Counted from the first letter of the stretch, positions 17,120 to 26,453 are shown. The stretch: DNA of 64,000 nucleotides from JBDUDK01 sp040002995 (GCA_040002995.1 JBDUDK010000075.1:29646-93645); one strand, 5' to 3'. Notes: generated by a model from the letters alone, not told the origin. Made by a program: numbers and translations.

Positions 17120-17547
17120 GACGTGCCTGCCGTGTCCGGCACGAGTCCTAGCTGCTGCATCATTTCGAGGTTGTCCCACACCGTTGAGATGTCGGTGACT
17201 TTGCCGTCGACGACGCGGTCTATTGAGATGAAGGTGATGATTACGGACTTCTCGGTCGGCGCGATCCCGAAGTAGTCACCTCGGTGCGTGCCGCGGTAGG
17301 TCCAGCGACTCGCCACAAGGTCGCCGTCGGCGACAATGTCTTCCAGGGTGATGTGCTGATCCGGGAACCCGATGAGGTCAGCGGCGACGGATTCCTTGAA
17401 CGCCGCCAAGCCGTGCACCTCGGGAGCACCTGACGCTCGGTATCGGACGTGGGCGGCGACCGCGTCGTCGGCGACGGAGAGGTTCTTGTGGTTGTGGAGT
17501 TCCTGGTAGATCCGTTGGACGAGATCCCGGTTGGCTTTGTTGGACAT
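17116..17547 (-). CDS. SnoaL-like (NTF2-fold) ester cyclase family protein
   Basis: This protein of about 143 residues has the SnoaL/NTF2-like cone fold (PF07366). It has the N-terminal helix RDLVQRIYQELHN, ITLEDIVADGDLVASRW, GTHRGDYFGIAPTEKSV and the C-terminal strand IDRVVDGKVTDISTVWD. Members bind or cyclise small hydrophobic molecules or act as simple binding proteins. ATG at 17545-17547 is chosen over 17562 because GAGGAG lies seven bases upstream. It is 72 bases downstream of the large AAA ATPase gene and overlaps the secreted protein gene. Confidence 0.83.
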   Translation of the reverse strand: MSNKANRDLVQRIYQELHNHKNLSVADDAVAAHVRYRASGAPEVHGLAAFKESVAADLIGFPDQHITLEDIVADGDLVASRWTYRGTHRGDYFGIAPTEKSVIITFISIDRVVDGKVTDISTVWDNLEMMQQLGLVPDTAGTS

Positions 17548-17619
17548 GGTTTGACTCCTCATGGTTGGCGCGAGGCCTGCACCCTGGGAGGCGTAACTCC
17601 AACTGTTACGGGCGTACGC

Positions 17620-20600
17620 CTATTGCGACTCTGTGAGTTGGGAACGAGGAACGATGCCCAGCACGGTTGCTGCGGTCTGCGCCGCGTCGCTTAGCGCCCG
17701 GGCGCGTGCGACGTCGCCCCGTCTCCCTCTTTGACGGAGCGCTGCGGCCAGCTCGAAGCGTGTCTGGGTGGCCCACGACACTGCGCCGATGAGCTCGTGG
17801 TGTTCGAGGGTTTCCTCGAGATGGCCCACGGCGACCTCGGTCGCCCCGAAGGTGGCGGCGAGCATGCCGAGGTGATGGGAGGTAGCCCCGTTGAAGGCTG
17901 CCAGTTCGGCGGTGCAGTCGAGGGCAGCAAAGGGCACTACTGATTCGTAGAGCCGTTCAGCCCGCTCGTCGTCGCTCAGGACCGAGCACGCCAGCGCCAG
18001 CATGGGGACCGCGGTTGACCAGAGCCCGTCGTCGGCGAGCGCGGCGAATCCAGCTTCGTCTGAGCGGGACAGCGCCTGCCGGGCGTCGTCCCACCGATGG
18101 ACCCCCACCGCAGTCGCCGCCTCCCAGGCCGAACGCAAGCTGCTCCACCGGCCGTCCCCGCGCGGGGGTGGCAACATGGCCAACTCGTGGAATCGGCCTT
18201 GGACGAACCAACACGCCCACAACAGGTCGCGTTGCAGGTCGGTTGGCACGGTGACGTCCCAGCCGGCGCGCCGGGCGGCGTCCTCCATGCTCGCGGCGAG
18301 CCGTAAGGCTTCGGAGTAGTCGCCGGTGACACAGGCGCGCCGCCCGGCGATGGCGATGCGGTAGATGTCGAAGAAGGGTCGGTGTAGTTCTCGAGCGAGG
18401 GCGGCGAAGCGATCCTCGGCGTCGCCAGCGGCGGCATGGTCTCCGAGGTGGAGCAGTGCGAACGCGCGGTACAGCAGGGCTAAAGCCTGGGTTTCGGGAT
18501 CGCGAAGACCGACGGCAAGGTCGTAGAGCTCGGTGCTGAGAGTCACTTGCGCCGCGACGTCGAGGGGACCGGATCGGGTGTACAGGGCGGCCACCAGCGC
18601 GTCGGCAATCAAGGCCGGTGCGCCGGTCCCTCGGGCGACACCGAGCGCGTCGCGCTCGAGCGCGCGTCGTTCGTCCCTCGTTGAGACGAAGGCTCGCCAA
18701 CGCGCGAGCGCGCAGAGAAGGGCGACGCGGGCGCGATCGTCGTCGCTGCCGATTGCCGCAAGAGCCTGCCGGATGAAACGTACCGGTTCGTCCACCTCCT
18801 CGGGTGTCGTCGCCACCGACAGGCTCCCGAACGCCAGCGCAGCGCGGACGATGAGGTCCGTCGCGCCGCACTCCGCGGCGACGTCGGTCGCCTCGCGCAC
18901 CGCGACCTTCCCGACTTCAGGTCGCCCGCTGCGGATCTCTGCTCCGCCGACCGTCACGAGAATCTCGGCGCGCCGTCGGTCGTCCAGCGAGGAGCTCGAG
19001 TCGAGGACCGCGAGCGCCGCTCGCCCCCACCTCGAGGTCTCCTCGAACGCTCCGCGGTCGAACGCCTCCGTGGCGGTCGCGTAACACTCGTCGACGGTTT
19101 GGGCCGTATCGACGACGGGCGCGGCGAGCAGCAGGTGATGCGCGATGGCGCGGTGGTCGTGCGGGAACAACTTCTGCAACGCGCCGCCGACGCGCGCATG
19201 GAGGCGGATGCGACGGGCGGCTTCGATGCCTTCATAGACGCCAGCCTGCATGACCCCATGGACCCACCCGTAGCGATCGACCGCGTCCGGGAGCGGTGTG
19301 ATGAGTCCGGCGGCGTTCGCGTTCTCGACGGCCTGCAACAACTCCTCCTCGTCGACCGAGGCGGCCCGCTGCAGGACGACCAGGTCGAACTCCGCCCCGG
19401 CCACGGACGCGACGGCGAGCACCTGGCCGGCCAGACCCGGGAGCCGACCGACTCGTTCCTCCACCGACTCGCGAATTCCCGCAGGCAGCCGGTGCAGCGC
19501 TGTCCCCCCGCCGTAGGAGATCTCCTTTACGAACAACGGATTGCCCGCGGTGGCCGCGTGGACCTCGTCGGCGCCGGCGGTGTCGGCGCCGTGCGCGAGG
19601 AGCAGCGCCTCGACCTCGATGCGCCCCAGCCCCGCGAGTCGGCAGCGGGTGATGCCGGGCTCACGTCGGAGGCCGGCAAGCGCGCCCACCAACGGATCGC
19701 CGCGTCGGGTGTCGGTGTCGCGGTATACGGCAATGATCGTCAGCGCCCCCACGTCCTCGGCGCGGGCGAGGTATCGAAGCAGTTGCAGGCCCGGGCGATC
19801 AGCACAGTGGAGATCGTCGAGTACGAGCACCACCGGACCCGCGGCCGTCGCGCCAGCTAGGACCGCCTCCACGGCGACGAACACCTGGTAGCGGTCGACA
19901 TCACCACGCCCCGACGCCAACGGCCACCAGCGTTGCAGACGTTGCTCGAAGCTTGGCCCCAGCCTCGCCAGCGGCACGACGTGTGGTCTCACGACGTCGC
20001 GGGGCAACCAATCGACGAGCGGCCCGAGCGCCTGGGCGAAAGGGTCGTAGCCGAACGCCAACTCCCGATCGCAGCGGCCGTACAGGACCTGGGCTCCCTC
20101 CCGCTTAGCCACGAGCGAGACCTCGGCGGCCAAGCGGGTCTTGCCGATTCCCGGTTCGCCACTGACCAGAACCAGCTGGGCCCCTTCTAACTTCGACGCG
20201 CGCCACCGGTCGAGCAACAGCTGCGACTCCTGAGCGCGACCCACGAAGGGGGGCGGCAGGTCAGCCTCCGCCCGCAACCTCGGTGGGAACACCAGACCCA
20301 CATCCCCAACGTTCCGAGGCGGTGCCTCGGTCTGCCACCGCACGGGAACCCGGGGGTCCGGACGATAGGCGCAGTACGTGCCCGTATGGATGGTGCCCTC
20401 GAGGTGAGCTCCCAGGGCGGGAAGCGCTGCGGCGACGCGACCGAGTGCCGACCGGATCGCACGCGTCGCCCGAACTCGGGCCCGCTCGCTGCCCGATGCC
20501 GCGAGTCGGTCGCGGCCGCCGAGCCCCACCGCCGCCGACAGCTGCTCGACGAGCGCATCGACCTCCGCTTGAGCACGGGCGGCTCGTTCGAGGTCGGCGA

Positions 20601-20907
20601 ACGCCTCAGCCTCGTCCACCTCGGCGCGAAGGTCCAACAGTCGGCGTCGGTACGCCGCCTTCGCGGCACCGTCGAGGATGGGCCCGGCGTCGCCTTCGCC
20701 TCTGAGCATGCTTGCGCCGGTCGAGGTGAGATCGAGCGCGTGGATGTCGCGACCAGGAGCTGCGAGCAGGCTGCTAAGCAGCTCTAAACCCCTGCTGTCT
20801 GCGAGCCGGACGATGGCACCCTCGAACCCGACCGTCCAGCAATCGCCGTCGCGGAAGAACGCGCCCGTGGCGACCGACATCGAGGAGACGTCACGAGCAC
20901 CGCTCAC
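17620..20907 (-). CDS. Large AAA-ATPase regulator-like protein without a C-terminal HTH
   Basis: The protein has 1095 residues. Residues 15-70 (GDCWTVGFEGAIVRLADSRG) match a winged-helix-like segment common at the start of actinobacterial ATPase-type regulators. Residues 80-200 are helical and Ala/Arg/Glu-rich. From about 230 there is an AAA_16/NB-ARC-type ATPase with Walker A GEPGIGKTRL near 250 and Walker B VVLVLDDLHCAD near 358. The remainder is TPR-like helical sequence (RWGRAALAVLD, AGDAEDRFAALAREL). Unlike LuxR-family LAL regulators it ends without an HTH (IVPRSQLTESQ). It sits inside the island upstream of the SnoaL-like gene. A signal-sensing ATPase or regulator is likely; the target is unknown. 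Confidence 0.82.
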   Translation of the reverse strand: MSGARDVSSMSVATGAFFRDGDCWTVGFEGAIVRLADSRGLELLSSLLAAPGRDIHALDLTSTGASMLRGEGDAGPILDGAAKAAYRRRLLDLRAEVDEAEAFADLERAARAQAEVDALVEQLSAAVGLGGRDRLAASGSERARVRATRAIRSALGRVAAALPALGAHLEGTIHTGTYCAYRPDPRVPVRWQTEAPPRNVGDVGLVFPPRLRAEADLPPPFVGRAQESQLLLDRWRASKLEGAQLVLVSGEPGIGKTRLAAEVSLVAKREGAQVLYGRCDRELAFGYDPFAQALGPLVDWLPRDVVRPHVVPLARLGPSFEQRLQRWWPLASGRGDVDRYQVFVAVEAVLAGATAAGPVVLVLDDLHCADRPGLQLLRYLARAEDVGALTIIAVYRDTDTRRGDPLVGALAGLRREPGITRCRLAGLGRIEVEALLLAHGADTAGADEVHAATAGNPLFVKEISYGGGTALHRLPAGIRESVEERVGRLPGLAGQVLAVASVAGAEFDLVVLQRAASVDEEELLQAVENANAAGLITPLPDAVDRYGWVHGVMQAGVYEGIEAARRIRLHARVGGALQKLFPHDHRAIAHHLLLAAPVVDTAQTVDECYATATEAFDRGAFEETSRWGRAALAVLDSSSSLDDRRRAEILVTVGGAEIRSGRPEVGKVAVREATDVAAECGATDLIVRAALAFGSLSVATTPEEVDEPVRFIRQALAAIGSDDDRARVALLCALARWRAFVSTRDERRALERDALGVARGTGAPALIADALVAALYTRSGPLDVAAQVTLSTELYDLAVGLRDPETQALALLYRAFALLHLGDHAAAGDAEDRFAALARELHRPFFDIYRIAIAGRRACVTGDYSEALRLAASMEDAARRAGWDVTVPTDLQRDLLWACWFVQGRFHELAMLPPPRGDGRWSSLRSAWEAATAVGVHRWDDARQALSRSDEAGFAALADDGLWSTAVPMLALACSVLSDDERAERLYESVVPFAALDCTAELAAFNGATSHHLGMLAATFGATEVAVGHLEETLEHHELIGAVSWATQTRFELAAALRQRGRRGDVARARALSDAAQTAATVLGIVPRSQLTESQ

Positions 20908-21034
20908 GCTGCGAAGTGTAGGAATACGAGGGCGGCGGCGTTGCTCGTCGGTTCCGCCACCCGACGGTCACCACGCGAAGCCCCCGTCGCCTGTCGCCCG
21001 CCAGCAGAATGGGACCACTTTGAGGTGGGCGGAT

Positions 21035-21312
21035 TCAACCGATCGGCCCAAGAAGTTCGGCGAGCCGCTCGGATGGTTTCATGAATCCGAGGGTCTTGCG
21101 AGGCCGATTGTTGAGGCTCCGGGCGATCCGGGCGAGCTCCTCGGCCGTAAGAACCGACAGGTCCGTGCCCTTGGGCAAGTACTGGCGAAGGAGGCCGTTG
21201 GTGTTCGCGTTCGTGCCGCGTTGCCAAGGACGGCGAACCTCAACGGCTCGCCGGCGACGTCGACCACGGCGAGCACGTTCACGTCGGGGAGTCCGACCAG
21301 CAGCTCGCACAT
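21035..21312 (-). pseudogene. Transposase scraps: ISL3-like N-terminus abutting IS30-like C-terminus
   Basis: From ATG 21310-21312 one minus-strand frame reads MCELLVGLPDVNVLAVVDV, like the start of ISL3-family transposases. After about 26 residues homology moves to another frame reading RRPWQRGTNANTNGLLRQY and SLNNRPRKTLGFMKPSERL, the conserved C-terminus of IS30-family transposases, with a stop at 21035-21037. Neither element is complete. The join near 21235-21245 is a fusion of two IS remnants, probably from nested insertion and deletion. Downstream TCAAAGTGGTCCCATTCTG (about 21005-21025) may be part of an IS30 end. Confidence 0.75.
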
Positions 21313-21371
21313 GCGCGTACTCTCGAACTCCACAGGCGCTCTCCCGAACTCGACGACCTTAAAGTTGGTAC

Positions 21372-22160
21372 ATGGAAGAGCAGCCCCTGGTCGGTGGCAT
21401 CGCGAACGTTGGCAAGGTCGTGCGGGTCGGTCAGCATGTGCTTCGCCCGCCGACCCGGCACACAGCATCCATTCGCGCCTTCCTCCGTGCGCTGGACCGG
21501 GCCGGATTCGTAGGCGCCCCACTCCCGGTCGGCATCGACGACGACGGACGAGAGCGCCTTGCTTTTATCGAGGGTGACGTCCCGCTGACGCCGTATCCCG
21601 CTTGGAGCCAGACGGACACCGCGCTCGCTTCCATCGCCCGACTGCTGCGCCAGATGCACGATGCAGCACACACCTTCGACCACCGAGATCACACCTGGAG
21701 TCACGCGCTGTCCGACCCGGCCGGTGGGACGATCGTGTGCCACAACGACCTCGAGCCATCCAATATCGCGTTTCGCGACGGCATCGCAGTCGGGTTCATC
21801 GACTTTGAGTTCGCTGCACCCGGCCGGCCTGTCTACGACCTCGCCCAGATGGCCCGGGTCTGCGTGCCGATGGACGGCGAGGTCGACCGGGCGCGGCTCG
21901 GCTACCAACCAGCCGACCTACCAGCGCGGCTGCGGCTCGTGGCTGACGCCTACGGACTGGATCGTGACGGCCGGGCCGAGCTGCTCACGACGATGGATGT
22001 TGCCTTCGCGCGCATCGAGGCGGCCATCCGGCGCAGCGTCGATGCCGGCAACCCGAACGCCAAGGCGCTGTGGGACCGGACCGAAGGCGGCGAGCGGTTC
22101 GACCGGCGGCGTCGCTGGTGGGCCGCGCATCACGACCAGTTCGTGGCTGCTCTTCGGTAG
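21372..22160 (+). CDS. APH-family phosphotransferase
   Basis: This 262-residue kinase-like protein belongs to the APH/choline kinase family (PF01636). The catalytic loop is VCHNDLEPSNI near residue 125 (family HxDxxxxN), and the metal-binding loop is GFIDFEFAAPGRPVYDLA. The N-terminal lobe is short and lacks a clear P-loop, as in the family. Substrates range from aminoglycosides to choline, homoserine or macrolides; nothing here picks one out. It stands alone on the plus strand between IS scraps and small ORFs, a common setting for acquired genes. An antibiotic-resistance role should not be assumed. Confidence 0.85.
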   Translation: MEEQPLVGGIANVGKVVRVGQHVLRPPTRHTASIRAFLRALDRAGFVGAPLPVGIDDDGRERLAFIEGDVPLTPYPAWSQTDTALASIARLLRQMHDAAHTFDHRDHTWSHALSDPAGGTIVCHNDLEPSNIAFRDGIAVGFIDFEFAAPGRPVYDLAQMARVCVPMDGEVDRARLGYQPADLPARLRLVADAYGLDRDGRAELLTTMDVAFARIEAAIRRSVDAGNPNAKALWDRTEGGERFDRRRRWWAAHHDQFVAALR

Positions 22161-22230
22161 CCGTCGAAGATGTCTGACCTCTCTAGACACCGTCAAGTTC
22201 GCAGGGCCCCTGTCTCGCGTCAGGGATGCC

Positions 22231-22398
22231 CTACACCCCGCTCATTTCCGAAGCGCCCTTTATCTCAGCTCGTCCGAGGATTAGGCGGACCAACCTTCCC
22301 GCCGCTTCAGCGCGCAGCACGGTCACGTCAACAAGTTCGGGCCGACTGCGCGGGATCGAGAACTGGTCGCCGCCGTCGGCGCGCGCCTCACTAGGCAT
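22231..22398 (-). CDS. Small hypothetical protein
   Basis: A 55-residue frame runs from ATG 22396-22398 to TAG 22231-22233, with GGAG six bases upstream. It reads MPSEARADGGDQFSI and, further on, LRAEAAGRLVRLILGRAEI, an amphipathic helix. A further frame (22391-22534, GTG start) overlaps its start and could be co-translated. No family is recognised. Small ORFs like these are typical of the accessory parts of integrated elements. Confidence 0.45.
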   Translation of the reverse strand: MPSEARADGGDQFSIPRSRPELVDVTVLRAEAAGRLVRLILGRAEIKGASEMSGV

Positions 22399-22611
22399 GA
22401 TCGCTCCAACCTGGCGCGCCAGCGATTGTTGAATCCTCGGGGTCCGTTGCCTTGGGAGGAACCGAGGGTCGTGCCCGCACCGTCGACGAATTCGCCACTA
22501 TCGCGGCGTCGTCGTCACGGTCAACGTCGACCACAGCGCGCCCGACTGTCGATCAGGCATCGAAACATTGGCCCGCGCTGGCGCCGGCACTAGCGCTGCC
22601 TCGCGACCGCC

Positions 22612-22773
22612 CTAAACGGCTAGGGCCTCCCGGGCGTCGAACTCCGCGCAGATCCGCACAGCCGTAGCCGCGGCGTCCCGCTTCTGATCTTCCATATAAG
22701 GCGCCGCCATCGCGATCGTGGTTAGCGCCTTGATAGCTGCCTCGGCGCGGTCGAGGCGTTCTTCTGTCGTCAT
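22612..22773 (-). CDS. Small hypothetical helical protein
   Basis: A 53-residue frame runs from ATG 22771-22773 to TAG 22612-22614, preceded by AGGG. The sequence, opening MTTEERLDRAEAAIKALTTI and ending ICAEFDAREALAV, is acidic and strongly helical with coiled-coil-like heptads. No homologous family is recognised. Coding character is good: charged/hydrophobic periodicity and no rare residues. Confidence 0.5.
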   Translation of the reverse strand: MTTEERLDRAEAAIKALTTIAMAAPYMEDQKRDAAATAVRICAEFDAREALAV

Positions 22774-23085
22774 GCCGCAACCCTACGCCCGGCGCACGCG
22801 TAACCTTTCAGCAGCGGTTGACCCCGCCCGCTCGCGCGGTAGACCATCGGCGGCCGAACAGCGCACTCGTCCTCGGCGCGCTGGCCGGGCCGCGGGTTCC
22901 CCGTTCGTCCACGAAAGCTCAGGCGCGTACCGTCGGCCTCGGTCTTGCGTTCCTGAACTCCCTAGGCTCAGGCGCCCGCAAGTCGCGCGACTTGACCGCA
23001 CAAGGGGCGCCGGTTCACCGGACCAAGCCATCGCAGACGAGAAGAGGAGCTCCAGCGCAACGCCGTGTCGGCAGTGCCCCGTGCT
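22774..23085. other. Gap with no supported gene
   Basis: About 310 bp separate the small ORF from the end of the sugar-importer ATPase gene. Only short unconvincing frames occur on either strand. I see no terminator with a T-run, tRNA or IS end. Confidence 0.4.
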
Positions 23086-24327
23086 TTATTGGGCGGCGTT
23101 GGCTGTGCGCCCTTCGGTGCCTGGCGCGCTGCCGGTGATGGCTGACCCGGTGGCCAGGTCGAAAACCTGCATCTGCTCGACATCCACCGCGAGTTCGAAG
23201 GCTTCACCGACGTTGACTCTCGTGCGGGGATCGCATCGCGCGATGAGGAATGAGGAGGTCGTTCGGGCGAGGTCGCGTTCGGCGGTGGCGTCGAGGTCGG
23301 CGGCGATCTCGCGGAGATCCTCGGTGCGCACGGGTTTGGCGTCGATGGCCGCGTGGACCATGACGTCTGAGCCGAGGGCTTCGACCAGTTCGACGATGAC
23401 CTTCACGCGTCGGCGGGGTGACATGTCTGGTCGTATTTGTGCGTCTTGAAGGTGTTCGGGGCGGATGCCGATGGCGATGGTGAGGCCGTCATAGCCGTTT
23501 AGCGCGGGTCGACGGCCGAGCAGCGCTGGAGTTAGTTCGAGAGCGGTGGTTCCGACGAGCACGTGGGGCTCGCCGTTCGTGAGCCGTACGGTCCCCTCGA
23601 GGAGGTTCATTGATGGTGATCCGATGAAGCCGGCCACGAAGAGATTGACGGGTCGTTCGTAAAGATCGGCCGGGGTGGCGACTTGTTGGAGAACCCCGCG
23701 GCGCATGACGGCTACACGGTCCCCCATCGTCATGGCCTCGACTTGATCGTGGGTGACGTAGAGGGTGGTGACGCCGAGCCGTCGTTGGATACGCGCGATT
23801 TCGGCTCGCATTTGAACCCGGAGCTTGGCGTCGAGGTTCGAGAGGGGCTCGTCCATGAGAAAGGCGCGCGGTTCTCGCACGATGGCGCGGCCCATGGCGA
23901 CGCGCTGACGTTGACCTCCGGAGAGTTGTTTGGGCTTGCGGTCTAGGAGGTCGGTGAGGTCGAGGACTCGGGCTGCCTCCTCGACTCGCTCGTCGCGTTG
24001 GGGCCTTGGCACGTGTCGGAGGCGTAGGCCGAATCCCATGTTCTGACGCACGCTCATGTGCGGGTAGAGCGCGTAGTTCTGAAAAACCATGGCGATGTCG
24101 CGCTTCTTGGCGGGGATGTCGTTCACGATGTCATCGCCGATCCGCAGAGTGCCGGACGTGACGTCTTCGAGGCCTGCCACCATGCGCAGCGATGTCGTTT
24201 TGCCGCAGCCGGATGGTCCGACGAGCACCAGAAACTCGCCGTCGCCGAGGGCTAAGTCGAGGTCCTCGACGGCCACAACACCGTTGTCGAAGATCTTGGT
24301 GACATGCTCAAACAGAATTTCGGCCAT
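23086..24327 (-). CDS. Carbohydrate ABC transporter ATPase (MalK/UgpC/MsmX type)
   Basis: This 413-residue protein has a CUT1-type nucleotide-binding domain: Walker A GPSGCGKTTS near residue 38, Q-loop VFQNYALYPHMSV, signature LSGGQRQRVAMGR, Walker B AFLMDEPLSNLD and switch VTHDQVEAM. A C-terminal TOBE/OB regulatory domain from about 240 includes GIRPEHLQDA. It energises the importer formed by the permeases at 29948-31746 and the binding protein at 31746-33080 and is the last gene of the nine-gene operon. ATG at 24325-24327 has GAGGTG just upstream. Having its own ATPase means the island's importer need not borrow a host MsiK-type subunit. Confidence 0.94.
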   Translation of the reverse strand: MAEILFEHVTKIFDNGVVAVEDLDLALGDGEFLVLVGPSGCGKTTSLRMVAGLEDVTSGTLRIGDDIVNDIPAKKRDIAMVFQNYALYPHMSVRQNMGFGLRLRHVPRPQRDERVEEAARVLDLTDLLDRKPKQLSGGQRQRVAMGRAIVREPRAFLMDEPLSNLDAKLRVQMRAEIARIQRRLGVTTLYVTHDQVEAMTMGDRVAVMRRGVLQQVATPADLYERPVNLFVAGFIGSPSMNLLEGTVRLTNGEPHVLVGTTALELTPALLGRRPALNGYDGLTIAIGIRPEHLQDAQIRPDMSPRRRVKVIVELVEALGSDVMVHAAIDAKPVRTEDLREIAADLDATAERDLARTTSSFLIARCDPRTRVNVGEAFELAVDVEQMQVFDLATGSAITGSAPGTEGRTANAAQ

Positions 24328-24351
24328 GGTCACCTCTTCCGGTGGGAGCGT

Positions 24352-25386
24352 TCATTGGATGGTGTGGGTGACCTTGGCGAGCCCTGCGGCAACGTCGGGA
24401 TTTTGTCCTCGCTGCTCGGCGAGTGCGGCGGCAATGAGTTGGCCGGCCACCGTTAGAACGATCGGAGCGAGAGGTTCAGGTAGGTCGGGTCCGGTCACCC
24501 AACCGTCGGCGAGCGCCGCGAGGCTTGCGTGGCCGCCGACGGCGGTCACCGCGGCGGAAGCGGCACGAGCCGTGTGGGCGATCGCGGTGAGTCCGTTCAA
24601 CGTGGGACCCGCGGCTGGCCCGATCAGCAGGACGCCGACGCCGGGCCGCAGGACGGCCGCAGGTCCGTGCTGCAGCTCGGCTGCGGAGATGGCGTAGCTG
24701 GGGATGGCCGCGGCCTCGACGATTTTCAGCGCCGTTTCTTGAGCGGTCGAAAGGGTGAGGGCGCGGCCGACGGCGAGGATCAGGTCTTGAGCTCCCAGGA
24801 CGTCCACGACGGGTCGTATGTTGGCGAAGAGTTGGCGCTCTGCGGCTGCCGGTAGATCGCGCAGGTGCGCCGCCCAGGCTGGGCGGCGCTCCGCGAGGGC
24901 GAGCGCGATAAACGCGAGCGCGACCATGGCAGCGGTGAACGACTTCGTGGCAGGCACGGCACGCTCGACCCCCGTGGGCGTGACCACGGCAAGCCCGCAC
25001 GCGGCGGCGAGCGAACTGTCGGCAGTGTTGGTGAGGGCAATGGTGGCGGCCCCGTGCGACCGCGCCCACAAGGCGCACTCCTCGAGCTCCTCGGACTTGC
25101 CCGACTGGGAAATAAAAATGGCGAGAGTCTGTCCGAGATCGACAGCGGCGCGGAACAGAAACCCGATGGACGGCTCACCAAGACCGACCGGTAGGCCGGC
25201 CGTGACCTCGATGAGGTAGCGGCCGTATACGGCCGCGCCGCGGGAGCTACCTCGCCCGAAGAGCAGTACGTGACGCCGCCCGGCACCGACGCGGGCGATG
25301 TCTGGGACCACACCCTCCATAGCGTCGAGAGTGGCGGCGATGGCGGTGGGTTGTTCGGCGATCTCGAGGCGCATGTGCGAGGTCAT
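24352..25386 (-). CDS. SIS-domain sugar-phosphate isomerase/deaminase
   Basis: The protein of about 344 residues has two SIS domains, like the isomerase half of GlmS without the glutaminase part. Sugar-phosphate-binding motifs are FGRGSSRGAA, FISQSGKSEELEE and, in the second domain, ETALKIVEAAAI followed by AAELQHGPAAVLRPG. This form is shared by AgaS, FrlB and NagB-II, which deaminate or isomerise 6-phospho amino sugars. The start is ATG 25384-25386, overlapping the previous stop (ATGA). In this operon it fits a step that frees ammonia from, or isomerises, a phosphorylated amino sugar. The exact substrate is unknown. Confidence 0.88.
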   Translation of the reverse strand: MTSHMRLEIAEQPTAIAATLDAMEGVVPDIARVGAGRRHVLLFGRGSSRGAAVYGRYLIEVTAGLPVGLGEPSIGFLFRAAVDLGQTLAIFISQSGKSEELEECALWARSHGAATIALTNTADSSLAAACGLAVVTPTGVERAVPATKSFTAAMVALAFIALALAERRPAWAAHLRDLPAAAERQLFANIRPVVDVLGAQDLILAVGRALTLSTAQETALKIVEAAAIPSYAISAAELQHGPAAVLRPGVGVLLIGPAAGPTLNGLTAIAHTARAASAAVTAVGGHASLAALADGWVTGPDLPEPLAPIVLTVAGQLIAAALAEQRGQNPDVAAGLAKVTHTIQ

Positions 25387-26453
25387 CGGCGCGTGAGCCA
25401 CGGCTCAATCGGCATGGCTGCCGTGGTGTGGAACGGTAAAGCGACCTCAGCACCGGTTGCGGCTGACTGGTAAGCCGCCATCACGATTTCGAGTACTTGG
25501 CGCCCATCGGAACCGGTCTCCTCCGGGGCGATCGCGCCGGTAATGGCGTCGACGAAGTGTGCCATCTCGCCGTGCCAGCCCCAGGTGCGCGCTTCTTCGT
25601 GGGCGATGAAGTTCCATCCCGCGCGGCCGGGTGCCTTCTCGGCCGCGTCGTTGACGCCGATGTCGCTGTAGACCAGCAGCGATTGGCCGCGGGCAAGGTC
25701 AGCGGAGACGGACCCGGCGGTCCCGAGGACTTCGAGCCGTTCGTCGATCCCGCCGGGTGCGGCCCACGACGAGTCGATCACGGCGAGAGCTCCGGTCTGG
25801 AACTGCATGGTCACAAGCGCGTGATCGTCGACGTTGCCACTGCTGTGTTTGAAGATCCCGAGGCGGGCGTGCACCGTCGCGACTGGTGGTTTGTCGAGCA
25901 ACCAGCGGGCCACCTCGATGCCATGACACCCCATATCCAAAAGGACGCCGCCACCAGATTGTGTCGGGTCGTGGAACCAACGGGCGTGAGGTCCGCCGTG
26001 ACGCTCCCAGTGCTGCATCTGAACGACGGTGCCGAGCGTTCCCGACTGGATCAGTTCGCGTACGCGCTGGTAGCGAGGCGCGAAGCACAGCTGCTCGCCA
26101 TAGAGGAGAAGTACCCCAGCGTCGCGGCAGGCGTCGAGCATCGTGTCGGCCTCGGCCAGGTTCATGGCTAAGGGTTTCTCGCAAATCACATGCACGCCGG
26201 CGGCCGCCGCCGCCAGGGTTGCGGGCAGGTGGAATCGGTTGGGAACAGCGATGGTGACAAGGTCGAGGCGTTCGGCAGCGAGCAATGTGTCCAGGTCGGG
26301 GTAGGCCGCACAGTGAAAATCTCTGGCGAACGCCGCACTCGAAGCCGGGCCGGCGGAGACAACGCCCGCGACCTCGACGCGACCGGTGGCGATCAGCGAC
26401 TCGGCGTGCAGCCTGCCGGCGAAAGCCGCCCCGATCACGCCTGCGCGCAGCAT
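25383..26453 (-). CDS. Gfo/Idh/MocA-family NAD(P)-dependent dehydrogenase
   Basis: The protein of about 356 residues begins MLRAGVIGAAFAGRLHAESL (Rossmann fold with GxxxxG variant) and has the family motif VICEKPLAMN near residue 93. The substrate-site segment is GGGVLLDMGCHGIEVARWLL, where the His is a usual catalytic residue. Family members oxidise sugars or cyclitols, such as myo-inositol dehydrogenase and MocA of rhizopine catabolism. The start ATG overlaps the upstream stop (TGATG at 26451-26455), and the stop overlaps the SIS gene. Position in the operon points to oxidation or reduction of a sugar or cyclitol intermediate. Confidence 0.9.
   Translation of the reverse strand: MLRAGVIGAAFAGRLHAESLIATGRVEVAGVVSAGPASSAAFARDFHCAAYPDLDTLLAAERLDLVTIAVPNRFHLPATLAAAAAGVHVICEKPLAMNLAEADTMLDACRDAGVLLLYGEQLCFAPRYQRVRELIQSGTLGTVVQMQHWERHGGPHARWFHDPTQSGGGVLLDMGCHGIEVARWLLDKPPVATVHARLGIFKHSSGNVDDHALVTMQFQTGALAVIDSSWAAPGGIDERLEVLGTAGSVSADLARGQSLLVYSDIGVNDAAEKAPGRAGWNFIAHEEARTWGWHGEMAHFVDAITGAIAPEETGSDGRQVLEIVMAAYQSAATGAEVALPFHTTAAMPIEPWLTRR

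Noticed and set aside
21372..22160. Aminoglycoside resistance gene
   Set aside because: Only the broad APH fold and catalytic loops are visible; substrate residues do not identify an antibiotic, so no resistance call is made.
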